DNA of 5,994 bases from an uncultured Alphaproteobacteria bacterium (GTDB taxonomy: Bacteria; Pseudomonadota; Alphaproteobacteria; Caulobacterales; Parvularculaceae): assembly GCA_938003575.1 (NCBI GenBank), contig CALKYG010000085.1, positions 1 to 5,994 on the forward strand. Reading direction: 5' to 3'. Of the stretch, positions 1-4,978 are shown piece by piece (position 1 is the stretch's first letter; the number at the start of each line of letters is the position of its first letter). The notes below the pieces were generated by a model. That model had not been told where the DNA came from. It saw nothing but the letters and a program-made list of their open reading frames with translations, and made no database searches. The position numbers and the translations under genes are program-made.

Positions 1-106
1 CGGCCTTTTCCGATTCAATATTCGTCGTGAACCCGTATTTATAGGTTTCGAGCGCCTTCGCCGTCTCGATCGTCGACTTGTCGATGCGCGTCGTCGCTTG
101 GCTCAC
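1..106 (-). CDS. sufB: SufB, Fe-S cluster assembly scaffold (N-terminal 35 residues only)
   Basis: SufB is a core subunit of the cytosolic SufBCD complex, on which Fe-S clusters are built from persulfide sulfur and iron. Only the first 35 codons are here; the gene continues beyond the left edge. The translation ends in YKYGFTTNIESEKA, which matches the characteristic N-terminal stretch of alphaproteobacterial SufB (YKYGF...IESEKAPKG). The start is GTG at 106-104. It overlaps the TGA of the upstream membrane gene in a GTGA, and an AAAGG at 120-116 lies nine bases before it. The ATG at 113-111 is in another frame and is not the start. Identity rests on a short but distinctive segment plus the iscR-desulfurase context. 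The family's catalytic cysteine lies outside the window, as would sufC, sufD and sufS if they follow. Confidence 0.88.
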   Translation of the reverse strand, partial: MSQATTRIDKSTIETAKALETYKYGFTTNIESEKA

Positions 107-354
107 TTGTCATCGCCTTTCGCGGCGTTGCTGATCTTCTTCAGCATGGTTGCGGTCAGCGCGGCCGTGATCGCCCAAAGTCCGCCGTAAACCGCGCCGC
201 CGGCGGCTGCCAGAAACAGCTGTTCGGCGCGATCGAGCCCCTCGGCGCGCCCCGCCATGCGCAGCAGCTCAACGCCGGCCAGGAGGATTACGGCGACAAC
301 GCCGGCGCGGATCGCCGCGCGCTTCCAGATCGGCTGGTTCGACTGCCCGATCAC
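103..354 (-). CDS. Small two-helix membrane protein inside the suf operon
   Basis: This is an 83-residue protein of unknown function, which I do not recognise. A basic N-terminus (about residues 1-16, with WKRAAIRAG) leads into a hydrophobic helix at about 16-34 (AGVVAVILLAGVELLRM). A short acidic and basic linker, GRAEGLDRAEQ, follows, then a second Gly/Ala-rich hydrophobic stretch at about 45-69, and a charged tail (KKISNAAKGDDK). It should sit in the inner membrane as a hairpin. The reading frame is open further upstream, but the start is best placed at GTG 354-352. A clean GGAGG at 366-362 sits seven bases before it, and the GTG overlaps the DUF1330 stop as GTGA. Its own stop overlaps the sufB start in the same way. 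Tight coupling suggests co-expression with sufB. Any role in Fe-S assembly is inference only. Confidence 0.75.
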   Translation of the reverse strand: MIGQSNQPIWKRAAIRAGVVAVILLAGVELLRMAGRAEGLDRAEQLFLAAAGGAVYGGLWAITAALTATMLKKISNAAKGDDK

Positions 355-641
355 GCCAGTCCCTCCGCCAGGAGGACGACGCCTTCCGTTGCGGCGATGC
401 GATCCTTCGCGATCTCCTGATAGTCGGGCGAGCCCGCCCAGGCGAAAAAGGACTTCTTGTCGGGAAACGACATAAGGACGACGCGGTTCGCGTCCCACTT
501 GCCTTCGAGAACCTTCGGATTGTCGTCAGCGACAAGCACCGCGCCGTTGAATTTTTCAAACACCGGCATGAACCGCGACATGTAACGATCGTAAGTCGGG
601 CGGTCATGGATCTTCAGTTGAACGATTGCGTAGACGGTCAT
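351..641 (-). CDS. DUF1330 family protein
   Basis: A 96-residue cytosolic protein of the DUF1330 family, which has a ferredoxin-like dimeric alpha/beta-barrel fold. The family layout is visible: an N-terminal strand MTVYAIVQLKI, a helix with RPTYDRYMSRFMPVFEKF, the G-A-V-L-V strand, a central LEGKW, a strand RVVLMSFPDKKSFFAW, then SPDYQEIAKDRIAATEG and a final strand VVLLAEG. The length is typical. The biochemical role of the family is not established. The start is ATG 641-639 with GAGGG at 653-649, seven bases upstream. This ATG shares one base with the desulfurase stop (TAATG), and its TGA overlaps the next gene's GTG. Its position between a cysteine desulfurase and sufB is unusual and suggests a link to Fe-S or sulfur metabolism, but the sequence alone does not show one. 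Confidence 0.88.
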   Translation of the reverse strand: MTVYAIVQLKIHDRPTYDRYMSRFMPVFEKFNGAVLVADDNPKVLEGKWDANRVVLMSFPDKKSFFAWAGSPDYQEIAKDRIAATEGVVLLAEGLA

Positions 642-1792
642 TATGCAGCCCTCATTTTGACGCGCGCGTAGGCTTCCGGCCATTCGCGGCAGAAAGCATC
701 GACGTCGTCGTCGGTTGAATTCCATCCAATGGAAACGCGGACGCTGCAGCTTGCGAGCGCTTCGTCGGCGCCCATCGCGGTCAGTACGCCGCTCGGCCTC
801 GTCTTGCCGGACGAACAGGCCGAGCCCGATGAGATCGCGACGCCGGCGAGATCCATCGCCATCAATTGCGGCTGTGAGGGAAAACCCGGCGCCGACAGCG
901 AGAGCGTGCCCGGAAGACGAGCCGCCTGTTTGCCCCAGATGACAGCGCCGGCGGTCTCCGCCGCCGACTGCATCCGGTCGCGCATCGCAGCGATCGCCGC
1001 CGCCTTCGCAATTGTCGCCGGCGCGAGTTCGCATGCGCGTCCGAGCCCTGCGATTGCGGGAACATTATGAGTCCCGGCGCGGCGGTTCTGTTCGTGTCCG
1101 CCGCCGCGCAGGATCGGGTGCAGCGGCAGATTAGGACCCGCAATGAGCGCGCCGACGCCGATCGGTCCGCCGAATTTGTGCGCTGTCACGGCCATCAGAT
1201 CGGCGGCGGACATGACAAAGTTCACGGCAATCTTGCCGACCGCCTGCGCCGCATCGACGAAGAGAAGCCCGCCCCTGTCGTGAACGATGTCGGCGGCTTC
1301 CCTGACCGGCTGGATGACGCCGGTTTCATTGTTCGCGGCCATGAGACAGGCGAGAAAGCCGCCGTCGCGTTTGACGTCGTAGCCTTCAAGCCGTTCCCGC
1401 AGCCAGTCGAGATCGGCGACCCCCGTCGCAGTCGCGGGAATCGACTCGACCGGAACGCCCGTTTCAGCGGCGTTCGCATGGACCGCCGCGTGTTCAAGAG
1501 CGCTGACGAAAATGCGCCTGACGGCGCCCGTCTTCACCGTGCCGTGCAGCGCATAATGGATCGCTTCGGTGCCGCCGCCGGTCAGGATCACGCCGTTCAC
1601 GGGGGCGTTCACCAGCGCGCGGAGCGCCTCGCGGCCCTGCTCGACGATCGCCCGCGCGGCGCGCCCTTCCTCATGCACGGAGGACGAATTGCCGACAACG
1701 CGCATCGCCGAACAGACGGCGTCGATCACTTCAGGGCGGACCGGCGTGGTCGCATTATAGTCAAGATAGCGCCGGATCTTTGCGCCGGTCAT
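641..1792 (-). CDS. Cysteine desulfurase, NifS/IscS class (aminotransferase class V)
   Basis: A PLP enzyme that converts L-cysteine to L-alanine and leaves a persulfide on its active cysteine as the sulfur donor for Fe-S clusters. It has 383 residues, normal for the group. Visible landmarks are YLDYNATTPVRPEV at 9-22; TGGGTEA at 71-77, for the PLP phosphate; ALEHAAV with His101, which stacks on PLP; NNETG at 154-158; FVDAAQ with Asp180 and Gln183; TAHKFGGPIG with the Schiff-base Lys206; the RAGTHN region at 238-243; and the mobile loop SSGSACSSG with persulfide Cys326. The loop resembles group I (NifS/IscS) more than SufS. The start is ATG 1792-1790, which overlaps the iscR stop in an ATGA. 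The frame is open upstream, but that part is iscR in another frame. The SD is weak, so translation probably depends on coupling. It probably supplies sulfur to SufB. No gene symbol is given, because such first-in-operon paralogues are named inconsistently (iscS, nifS, sufS2). Confidence 0.93.
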   Translation of the reverse strand: MTGAKIRRYLDYNATTPVRPEVIDAVCSAMRVVGNSSSVHEEGRAARAIVEQGREALRALVNAPVNGVILTGGGTEAIHYALHGTVKTGAVRRIFVSALEHAAVHANAAETGVPVESIPATATGVADLDWLRERLEGYDVKRDGGFLACLMAANNETGVIQPVREAADIVHDRGGLLFVDAAQAVGKIAVNFVMSAADLMAVTAHKFGGPIGVGALIAGPNLPLHPILRGGGHEQNRRAGTHNVPAIAGLGRACELAPATIAKAAAIAAMRDRMQSAAETAGAVIWGKQAARLPGTLSLSAPGFPSQPQLMAMDLAGVAISSGSACSSGKTRPSGVLTAMGADEALASCSVRVSIGWNSTDDDVDAFCREWPEAYARVKMRAA

Positions 1793-2265
1793 TCCGCAGC
1801 CCCCAGTTTGTATTCGCTGTCGCCATTGCCGGGCGGGTTCACCGCGGCCATGCCGGCGAGTCGCTTTTCGATGATGTCTTCGAGCGTCACCGCCGCAAGA
1901 AAAAGGTCGATCTGACGACCGAGTTCTTCCCAGAGGTCGTGGGTCAGGCAGCGCGCGCCCGCGCCCTGGCATCCGACGGGCCTGCCGCCGCAGGCCGTCG
2001 TTTGAATTTCCTCATCGACCGCCTCGACGATTTCAGAAACGCGGATGGCGTTTGACGGCCGGGCGAGACGATATCCGCCGGAGACGCCGCGCACGCTGTC
2101 GACGAGCCCCGCGCGGCGGAGCTTGGCGAATAGCTGTTCCAGATAGCCGGCGGAAATTCCCTGCCGCGCCGCGACATCGGGAAGCGAGACCAGCCGGTCC
2201 CTTCCGGCGGCGGCGATGTCCGCCATCGCCTGAACGGCGTACCGGCCCTTGGTTGTCAGTTTCAT
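1789..2265 (-). CDS. iscR: IscR-type Rrf2 family transcriptional regulator
   Basis: A 158-residue Fe-S-sensing repressor or activator of the Rrf2 family. The winged-helix domain is at about 1-85: MKLTTKGRYAVQAM, the recognition region ISAGYLEQLF with Glu43 as in E. coli IscR, and the wing SVRGVSGGYRL. The linker EAVDEEIQTT leads to the cluster ligands Cys92, Cys99, Cys106 and His109, in the order C-x6-C-x6-C-x2-H. E. coli IscR has x5 spacings. A helix LWEELGRQIDLFL follows, then a short divergent tail. All four ligands are present, so a [2Fe-2S] cluster is expected. The start is ATG 2265-2263 with GGAAG at 2277-2273, seven bases away. It is the first gene of the minus-strand operon. A type 1 IscR box at 2393-2417 lies over its probable promoter, so autorepression by holo-IscR is likely. 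Confidence 0.94.
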   Translation of the reverse strand: MKLTTKGRYAVQAMADIAAAGRDRLVSLPDVAARQGISAGYLEQLFAKLRRAGLVDSVRGVSGGYRLARPSNAIRVSEIVEAVDEEIQTTACGGRPVGCQGAGARCLTHDLWEELGRQIDLFLAAVTLEDIIEKRLAGMAAVNPPGNGDSEYKLGAAE

Positions 2266-2272
2266 CGGCGTT

Positions 2273-2277
2273 CTTCC
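2273..2277 (-). promoter_or_regulatory. Ribosome binding site of iscR
   Basis: GGAAG read on the minus strand, seven bases before ATG 2265-2263. It supports that start for iscR. Confidence 0.7.
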
Positions 2278-2301
2278 AATGTCCGATCAAAATTCGTTGC
2301 A

Positions 2302-2322
2302 GCAATGTCACAGGTTCATTGC
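2302..2322. repeat. Inverted repeat in the iscR leader
   Basis: A perfect six-base inverted repeat, GCAATG at 2302-2307 and CATTGC at 2317-2322, separated by nine bases. If the promoter at 2385-2413 is used, it falls in the 5' leader of the iscR mRNA, about 40 bases before the start codon. It could form a short hairpin or be an operator dyad. It has no T-run and is too weak to call a terminator. The function is unknown, and a chance occurrence is possible. Confidence 0.35.
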
Positions 2323-2384
2323 AAATCGCGGCGGGGCCTCCATTTCATGGTAAAGCCGCGCCGACCTGCCACTGCGTCGGGCCT

Positions 2385-2413
2385 CAGATAAGAAACCCGA
2401 CTAAAACAGTCAA
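2385..2413 (-). promoter_or_regulatory. Probable sigma-70 promoter of the iscR-suf operon
   Basis: On the minus strand, a -35 of TTGACT (2413-2408) is followed after 17 bases by TATCTG (2390-2385) as a weak -10. The first start site would be near 2378, giving a leader of about 113 bases to iscR. The -35 lies inside the IscR box, the same arrangement as in E. coli PiscR, where holo-IscR blocks RNA polymerase. The -10 matches poorly at its last three bases, so the exact start is uncertain. Confidence 0.6.
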
Positions 2414-2417
2414 CTAT
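2393..2417. promoter_or_regulatory. IscR type 1 binding site
   Basis: A 25-base site whose core at 2399-2411 is GACTAAAACAGTC, an exact fit to the E. coli type 1 core GACTRWWWYAGTC. The right flank AACTAT at 2412-2417 fits RRSTAT exactly. The left flank AAACCC at 2393-2398 fits ATASYY except for the second base. By my recollection of the consensus that is 24 of 25 positions. Type 1 sites are bound by [2Fe-2S] IscR and mediate repression when clusters are plentiful. It lies 128 bases before the iscR start, over the minus-strand -35, and next to a plus-strand -10-like TATAAA. It is thus placed to control both directions. Confidence 0.87.
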
Positions 2418-2420
2418 AAA
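2415..2420 (+). promoter_or_regulatory. Possible -10 element for the alpha/beta hydrolase
   Basis: TATAAA on the plus strand matches five of six positions of the sigma-70 -10. No good -35 is seen 16-18 bases upstream; that space is filled by the IscR box. Transcription would start near 2427, about 104 bases before the hydrolase start. If it is real, IscR bound at 2393-2417 would cover the promoter. It is supported by one element only. Confidence 0.4.
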
Positions 2421-2530
2421 ATCCGGGGAAGACTGAGCTTTCTGCGGGCCGTTTTCGCGAGGGATCAAGGCCGTGGGCGGCCGCCGGCGGCGCCAGACCA
2501 TGAACCGGACCATGAAAAAGAGGATTGTCG

Positions 2531-3199
2531 ATGCCTGAAGTGATTTTCGCCGGACCCGAAGGACGCCTTGAAGGCCGCTATCAGCGCGGCCGCGGCGAGA
2601 ACCCGCCGGTCGCCCTCGTCCTGCATCCGCACCCCCTGTTCGGCGGGTCGATGAACAACCGGGCCGTCTACGAACTCTACAACATGTTCCTGCGCCGTGG
2701 CTTTTCGGTGCTTCGATTCAATTTTCGCGGCGTCGGACGCTCGGTTGGAGAATATGACCAGGGCCAGGGCGAGCTCGCGGATGCGGCGACCGCGCTCGAC
2801 TTTCTCCAGCAGCTCAATCCGAACGCCCCATTCGCCTGGGTCGGCGGCTTTTCCTTCGGCTCATGGATCGGCATGCAGCTGCTGATGCGTCGCCCGGAAA
2901 TCGTCGGGTTCATCTCGGTTTCCGCCTCGGCGAACCTTTTCGACTTCACTTTCCTCGCGCCCTGCCCCTCGTCCGGCATCGTCATTCACGGCGAAACGGA
3001 CAAGGTGTGCCCGCCGGAGGAAACGAAAACGATGGTCGACCGCACGCGCACGCAGAAGGGCAGAAAGGTTGAGTTTCAGGTCATTCCGGGTGCGGATCAC
3101 TTCTTTGAAACGCACATGGACGACATGATCCGCGCGGCGGACGCCTATCTCGGCCAGCGGCTGGCGTTCTCGGAACCGGAAGGCCCCTATTACGACTGA
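2531..3199 (+). CDS. Alpha/beta hydrolase (COG2945-like)
   Basis: A 222-residue cytosolic serine hydrolase with no signal peptide. Visible elements are the early strand and oxyanion region VALVLHPHPLFGGSMNN (27-43); the strand and turn VLRFNFRGVGRS (60-71); the nucleophile elbow G-F-S-F-G with Ser108; the acid in HGETDKVCPP (Asp157); and the base in IPGADHFF (His190). The triad is intact and the length is normal for this small esterase or dipeptidase-like group. The substrate is unknown. The start is ATG 2531, with AGAGGA at 2519-2524 six bases upstream. An in-frame TTG at 2525 is too close to that SD to be used. It is transcribed away from iscR across a shared control region that carries an IscR box, so its expression may follow Fe-S status. 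I recall this hydrolase beside suf genes in other alphaproteobacteria, but cannot check that here. Confidence 0.88.
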   Translation: MPEVIFAGPEGRLEGRYQRGRGENPPVALVLHPHPLFGGSMNNRAVYELYNMFLRRGFSVLRFNFRGVGRSVGEYDQGQGELADAATALDFLQQLNPNAPFAWVGGFSFGSWIGMQLLMRRPEIVGFISVSASANLFDFTFLAPCPSSGIVIHGETDKVCPPEETKTMVDRTRTQKGRKVEFQVIPGADHFFETHMDDMIRAADAYLGQRLAFSEPEGPYYD

Positions 3200-3270
3200 T
3201 CCGCAGCGCGCGGCGCGGTTCCTGCATCGGCGGTTTTCCGTTTCCGCGATCCGGCCTATTGGGGGGTGGG

Positions 3271-3615
3271 ATGATTGACGCTCTTAAGGGCCTGCTGCCG
3301 TGGAACGCGAGGCGTCTTGAGGCCAGGTTGGACGGCGTCGCCGGCTTCACTGGAGGCGGCTCGTTTCGCTACGCCCTCTCGGCGGGCGGCTCCGCCAATT
3401 ACGAGACTGACCTTCGCGGCGTCGCCGGATTGGGATGCGAACTCTTCGTCGAGGGCGAATATGTGTCGCTCCTCGACTGCAAGGACGGCAGGGTCTGCGC
3501 CAAATTCGATTCGCGGCTCGGCGACCCGGCGATCCGCCTCTCGTCCGGCGCGCTCGTCGAAATTCGCCAGGGCGGTCACTCGATATTGCAGGGAAGGCTG
3601 ACACCGGCGCGATAA
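3271..3615 (+). CDS. Hypothetical protein, probably beta-rich
   Basis: A 114-residue protein of no recognised family. The N-terminus MIDALKGLLPWNARRLEARL is amphipathic and is not a signal peptide. The rest alternates short hydrophobic strands with Gly-rich turns: GVAGFTGGGSFRYALSAGG, YETDLRGVAGLGCELFVEG, YVSLLDCKDGRVCAKFD and GALVEIRQGGHSILQGRL. The pattern suggests one small beta-sandwich and recalls CHRD-like or secreted beta domains that end in VEIR.GG..IL.G. That is only a resemblance. There are three cysteines, at about 54, 68 and 74. ATG 3271 is chosen as the start because it follows the G-rich run GGGGGGTGGG at 3261-3270, which offers a poorly spaced SD; an in-frame TTG at 3259 is less likely. 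It lies 71 bases after the hydrolase in the same direction and may be co-transcribed. Codon composition matches its neighbours. Confidence 0.7.
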   Translation: MIDALKGLLPWNARRLEARLDGVAGFTGGGSFRYALSAGGSANYETDLRGVAGLGCELFVEGEYVSLLDCKDGRVCAKFDSRLGDPAIRLSSGALVEIRQGGHSILQGRLTPAR

Positions 3616-3673
3616 GCGGCGTTCGCCCTTCGGTTGCCGGCCGGTTCGAACACCTCGAAACTTCCGCCTGTCG

Positions 3674-3689
3674 GGGCGCCTCGGCGCCC
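3674..3689. repeat. Small GC-rich hairpin before the aquaporin remnant
   Basis: GGGCGC at 3674-3679 pairs with GCGCCC at 3684-3689 around the four-base loop CTCG, ending 13 bases before ATG 3703. No T-run follows on either strand, so it does not look like an intrinsic terminator. It could affect ribosome access to the next ORF, or it could be chance in GC-rich DNA. Confidence 0.3.
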
Positions 3690-3702
3690 GAGCAGGGAGC
3701 CA

Positions 3703-3960
3703 ATGAAAACACTCAGTGCGGAGTTTATCGGCGGCTCCGCGCTCGCCCAGCTTTGGCTGTTCATCGTCGCGCCGCTGATCGGAGCCGCGCTCGCAGGACT
3801 GATGGTCCGCCGGAAACTGCTGGAAGCCGACCAGCCGATCCGCGCGGGCCTCCCGAGCCGGTCGCTGGCGATGCATCGTCCGGCCACGCCCGCCGGTCCT
3901 TTCGTCGACAAATTCGCGCGCGGACATCCAAACCGCCGTCCCCGCGCATCTAAGGGGTGA
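3703..3960 (+). pseudogene. Internally deleted aquaporin Z remnant (85-codon ORF)
   Basis: The ORF starts with MKTLSAEFIG, which looks like the N-terminus of AqpZ (MKKLxAEFxGTFW...). It then passes directly into GSALAQLWLFIVAPLIGAAL and AGLMVRR, which looks like the last transmembrane helix of AqpZ (VGGxALxQLWLFWVAPxxGAxxAG). The intervening five helices, both NPA motifs and the selectivity-filter residues, about 180 residues in all, are missing. The join falls in FIGG, where both halves of the parent gene would carry similar Phe-Ile/Val-Gly codons, so a deletion by short homology is plausible. After residue 43 a 42-residue basic tail has no aquaporin likeness. ATG 3703 keeps a good SD (AGGGAG at 3694-3699), so a one-helix peptide could still be made, but not a water channel. 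The alternative is a genuine small membrane protein with chance likeness. I judge the aquaporin origin likely but not proven. Confidence 0.65.
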
Positions 3961-4016
3961 TCAATGCGACGGAGGGCCGGGCCCGCCCGTGCGCCAACCA
4001 AAAAGGAAAAACAGCC

Positions 4017-4382
4017 ATGGAAGATGTCATGGTCCCCTTCTTCGTCTTCTCCGCCCTCGCGATCATTCTCGTGTCGGCGTTCTTCTTCAGCTATCGCAAA
4101 CGCAGGATTGTCTATGACGCGATCAAGGTCGCGATCGAAAAGACCGGATCCGTCGACGCCGCCCTCGTCGAGGCGATCATTCGCGACAAGGTCGGGCCGA
4201 ATGCGGACCTGCGCAAAGGCATCATCCTGATCGCGACCGCCCTGGCGTTCGTCGCGCTCGGCTATTCGATCCCGGATGAGGAGGCGATCGGCCCGATGCT
4301 TGGCCTCGCCTCTTTCCCTGGCTTTATCGGCCTTGCCTATATCGCGTTTCACTTCTTTGCGCCGCGCGAACCGGTCGTATAA
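4017..4382 (+). CDS. DUF6249-like membrane protein
   Basis: A 121-residue inner-membrane protein. A hydrophobic helix at about 5-25 (MVPFFVFSALAIILVSAFFFS) is followed by the basic stretch YRKRR. Next comes a cytoplasmic amphipathic segment, VYDAIKVAIEKTGSVDAALVEAIIRDK, at about 32-59. Two more helices lie at about 68-84 and 94-114. This layout, one helix, a 'juxtamembrane' basic helix, then a helical pair, is that of DUF6249 proteins; the assignment is from recall and is moderate. The start is ATG 4017 with AAGGA at 4003-4007, nine bases upstream. The stop is 27 bases before the ECF sigma factor ATG, so the two are very likely co-transcribed. Proteins of this type often stand next to ECF sigma genes and are candidate regulators. 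No zinc-binding anti-sigma motif (HxxxCxxC) is present. Confidence 0.8.
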   Translation: MEDVMVPFFVFSALAIILVSAFFFSYRKRRIVYDAIKVAIEKTGSVDAALVEAIIRDKVGPNADLRKGIILIATALAFVALGYSIPDEEAIGPMLGLASFPGFIGLAYIAFHFFAPREPVV

Positions 4383-4409
4383 GGTCCATAAGTCAGCCGA
4401 GAGGCTCCG

Positions 4410-4967
4410 ATGGAGCTCAGCGACATCGATCTCGTCACGCTCGCGAAGGCGGCGCGCTCCAGCACCGCCTTTGAGACGCTGGTCAAGCGCCATCAGGCGC
4501 CCTTGCGCGCGTTTCTCATTCGCATGACGGACGACGCCGCCCTTGCTGACGATCTCGCGCAGGAAGCCTTCCTCAAAGCCTATCGCGCGCTTGACGGTTT
4601 TCGCGGCGGTTCATCCTTTCGCAGCTGGCTGTTCGCAATTGCGGTGCGCGAAGCGGGCCTGTCGCGCCGGAAGGAGGCGTCGCGCAGCCGGATCGACGCG
4701 CAAGGCGGGTCTGACGCAGATGCGGCGCCGCCGGCGGAGTTTTCAATCGACCTGCAGCGCGCGCTGATGACGCTGACTCCGGAAGAACGCGCAGCGGCGC
4801 TTTTATGCGACGCCGCCGGCCTTTCTCACGCCGAGGCGGCGGGCGCGATGTCAGCGCCCCTCGGCACGGTCAAGACGCTTGTATCGCGCGCGCGCGAAAA
4901 ACTGCGGGCGACGATGACGGCGGAAATTGAAACAGGCGCGCAATCGGCGATGGCCGCAAAGCGATAA
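4410..4967 (+). CDS. ECF-type RNA polymerase sigma factor (sigma-70 family)
   Basis: A 185-residue sigma factor with only regions 2 and 4, which defines the extracytoplasmic function group. Region 2 is at about 19-83: FETLVKRHQAPLRAFLIRM, the core-binding and -10 segment DDLAQEAFLKAYRALDGFRG, and SSFRSWLFAIAVREA. A low-complexity linker rich in Ala, Ser and Asp follows at 90-111. Region 4 is at about 115-167: LTPEERAAALL, then the helix-turn-helix GLSHAEAAGAMSAPLGTVKT and LVSRAREKLR. A short Ala-rich tail ends the protein. The start is ATG 4410 with GAGG at 4401-4404, five bases away. It lies between two small membrane proteins, which suggests membrane-linked control. I see no classic zinc-finger anti-sigma gene next to it, nor a clear ECF-type promoter upstream of the cluster. 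Confidence 0.93.
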   Translation: MELSDIDLVTLAKAARSSTAFETLVKRHQAPLRAFLIRMTDDAALADDLAQEAFLKAYRALDGFRGGSSFRSWLFAIAVREAGLSRRKEASRSRIDAQGGSDADAAPPAEFSIDLQRALMTLTPEERAAALLCDAAGLSHAEAAGAMSAPLGTVKTLVSRAREKLRATMTAEIETGAQSAMAAKR

Positions 4968-4971
4968 GGAG
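4966..4971 (+). promoter_or_regulatory. Ribosome binding site overlapping the sigma factor stop
   Basis: AAGGAG overlaps the last two bases of the sigma factor TAA (4965-4967) and sits seven bases before ATG 4979. It fixes the start of the next gene and implies coupled translation of the pair. Confidence 0.75.
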
Positions 4972-4978
4972 CGACCCG

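Noticed and set aside
355..498. Upstream extension of the two-helix membrane protein to 131 residues
   Set aside because: The added part is the DUF1330 gene in another frame, and the GTG at 354 has a much better SD and the GTGA coupling.
1067..1915. Long plus-strand ORF of 282 codons
   Set aside because: It is antisense to the well-supported cysteine desulfurase, has an Arg/Asp-rich translation without a recognisable domain, and is typical of open antisense frames in GC-rich DNA.
1793..1972. Upstream extension of the cysteine desulfurase to 443 residues
   Set aside because: The added 60 residues are iscR read in another frame. The family N-terminus fits ATG 1792, which makes the ATGA overlap.
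2500..2538. A 12-codon leader ORF (MNRTMKKRIVDA) whose stop overlaps the hydrolase start
   Set aside because: It has no SD of its own before ATG 2500. The AGAGGA inside it is better explained as the hydrolase SD, and two nearby ATGs in such a short stretch can arise from the 9-base direct repeat GACCATGAA (2496-2504 and 2508-2516).
3200..3270. Possible terminator after the hydrolase
   Set aside because: The GC-rich stretch GCGCGCGGCGCGG and later T-rich bits do not form a stem followed by a T-run.
3671..3691. Hairpin as an intrinsic terminator
   Set aside because: The stem is only six pairs and neither strand has a T-tract after it.
3576..4493. Long minus-strand ORF of 305 codons
   Set aside because: It runs antisense to the aquaporin remnant, the DUF6249-like gene and the start of the sigma factor. 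Its translation is highly charged and low in complexity, with no domain.
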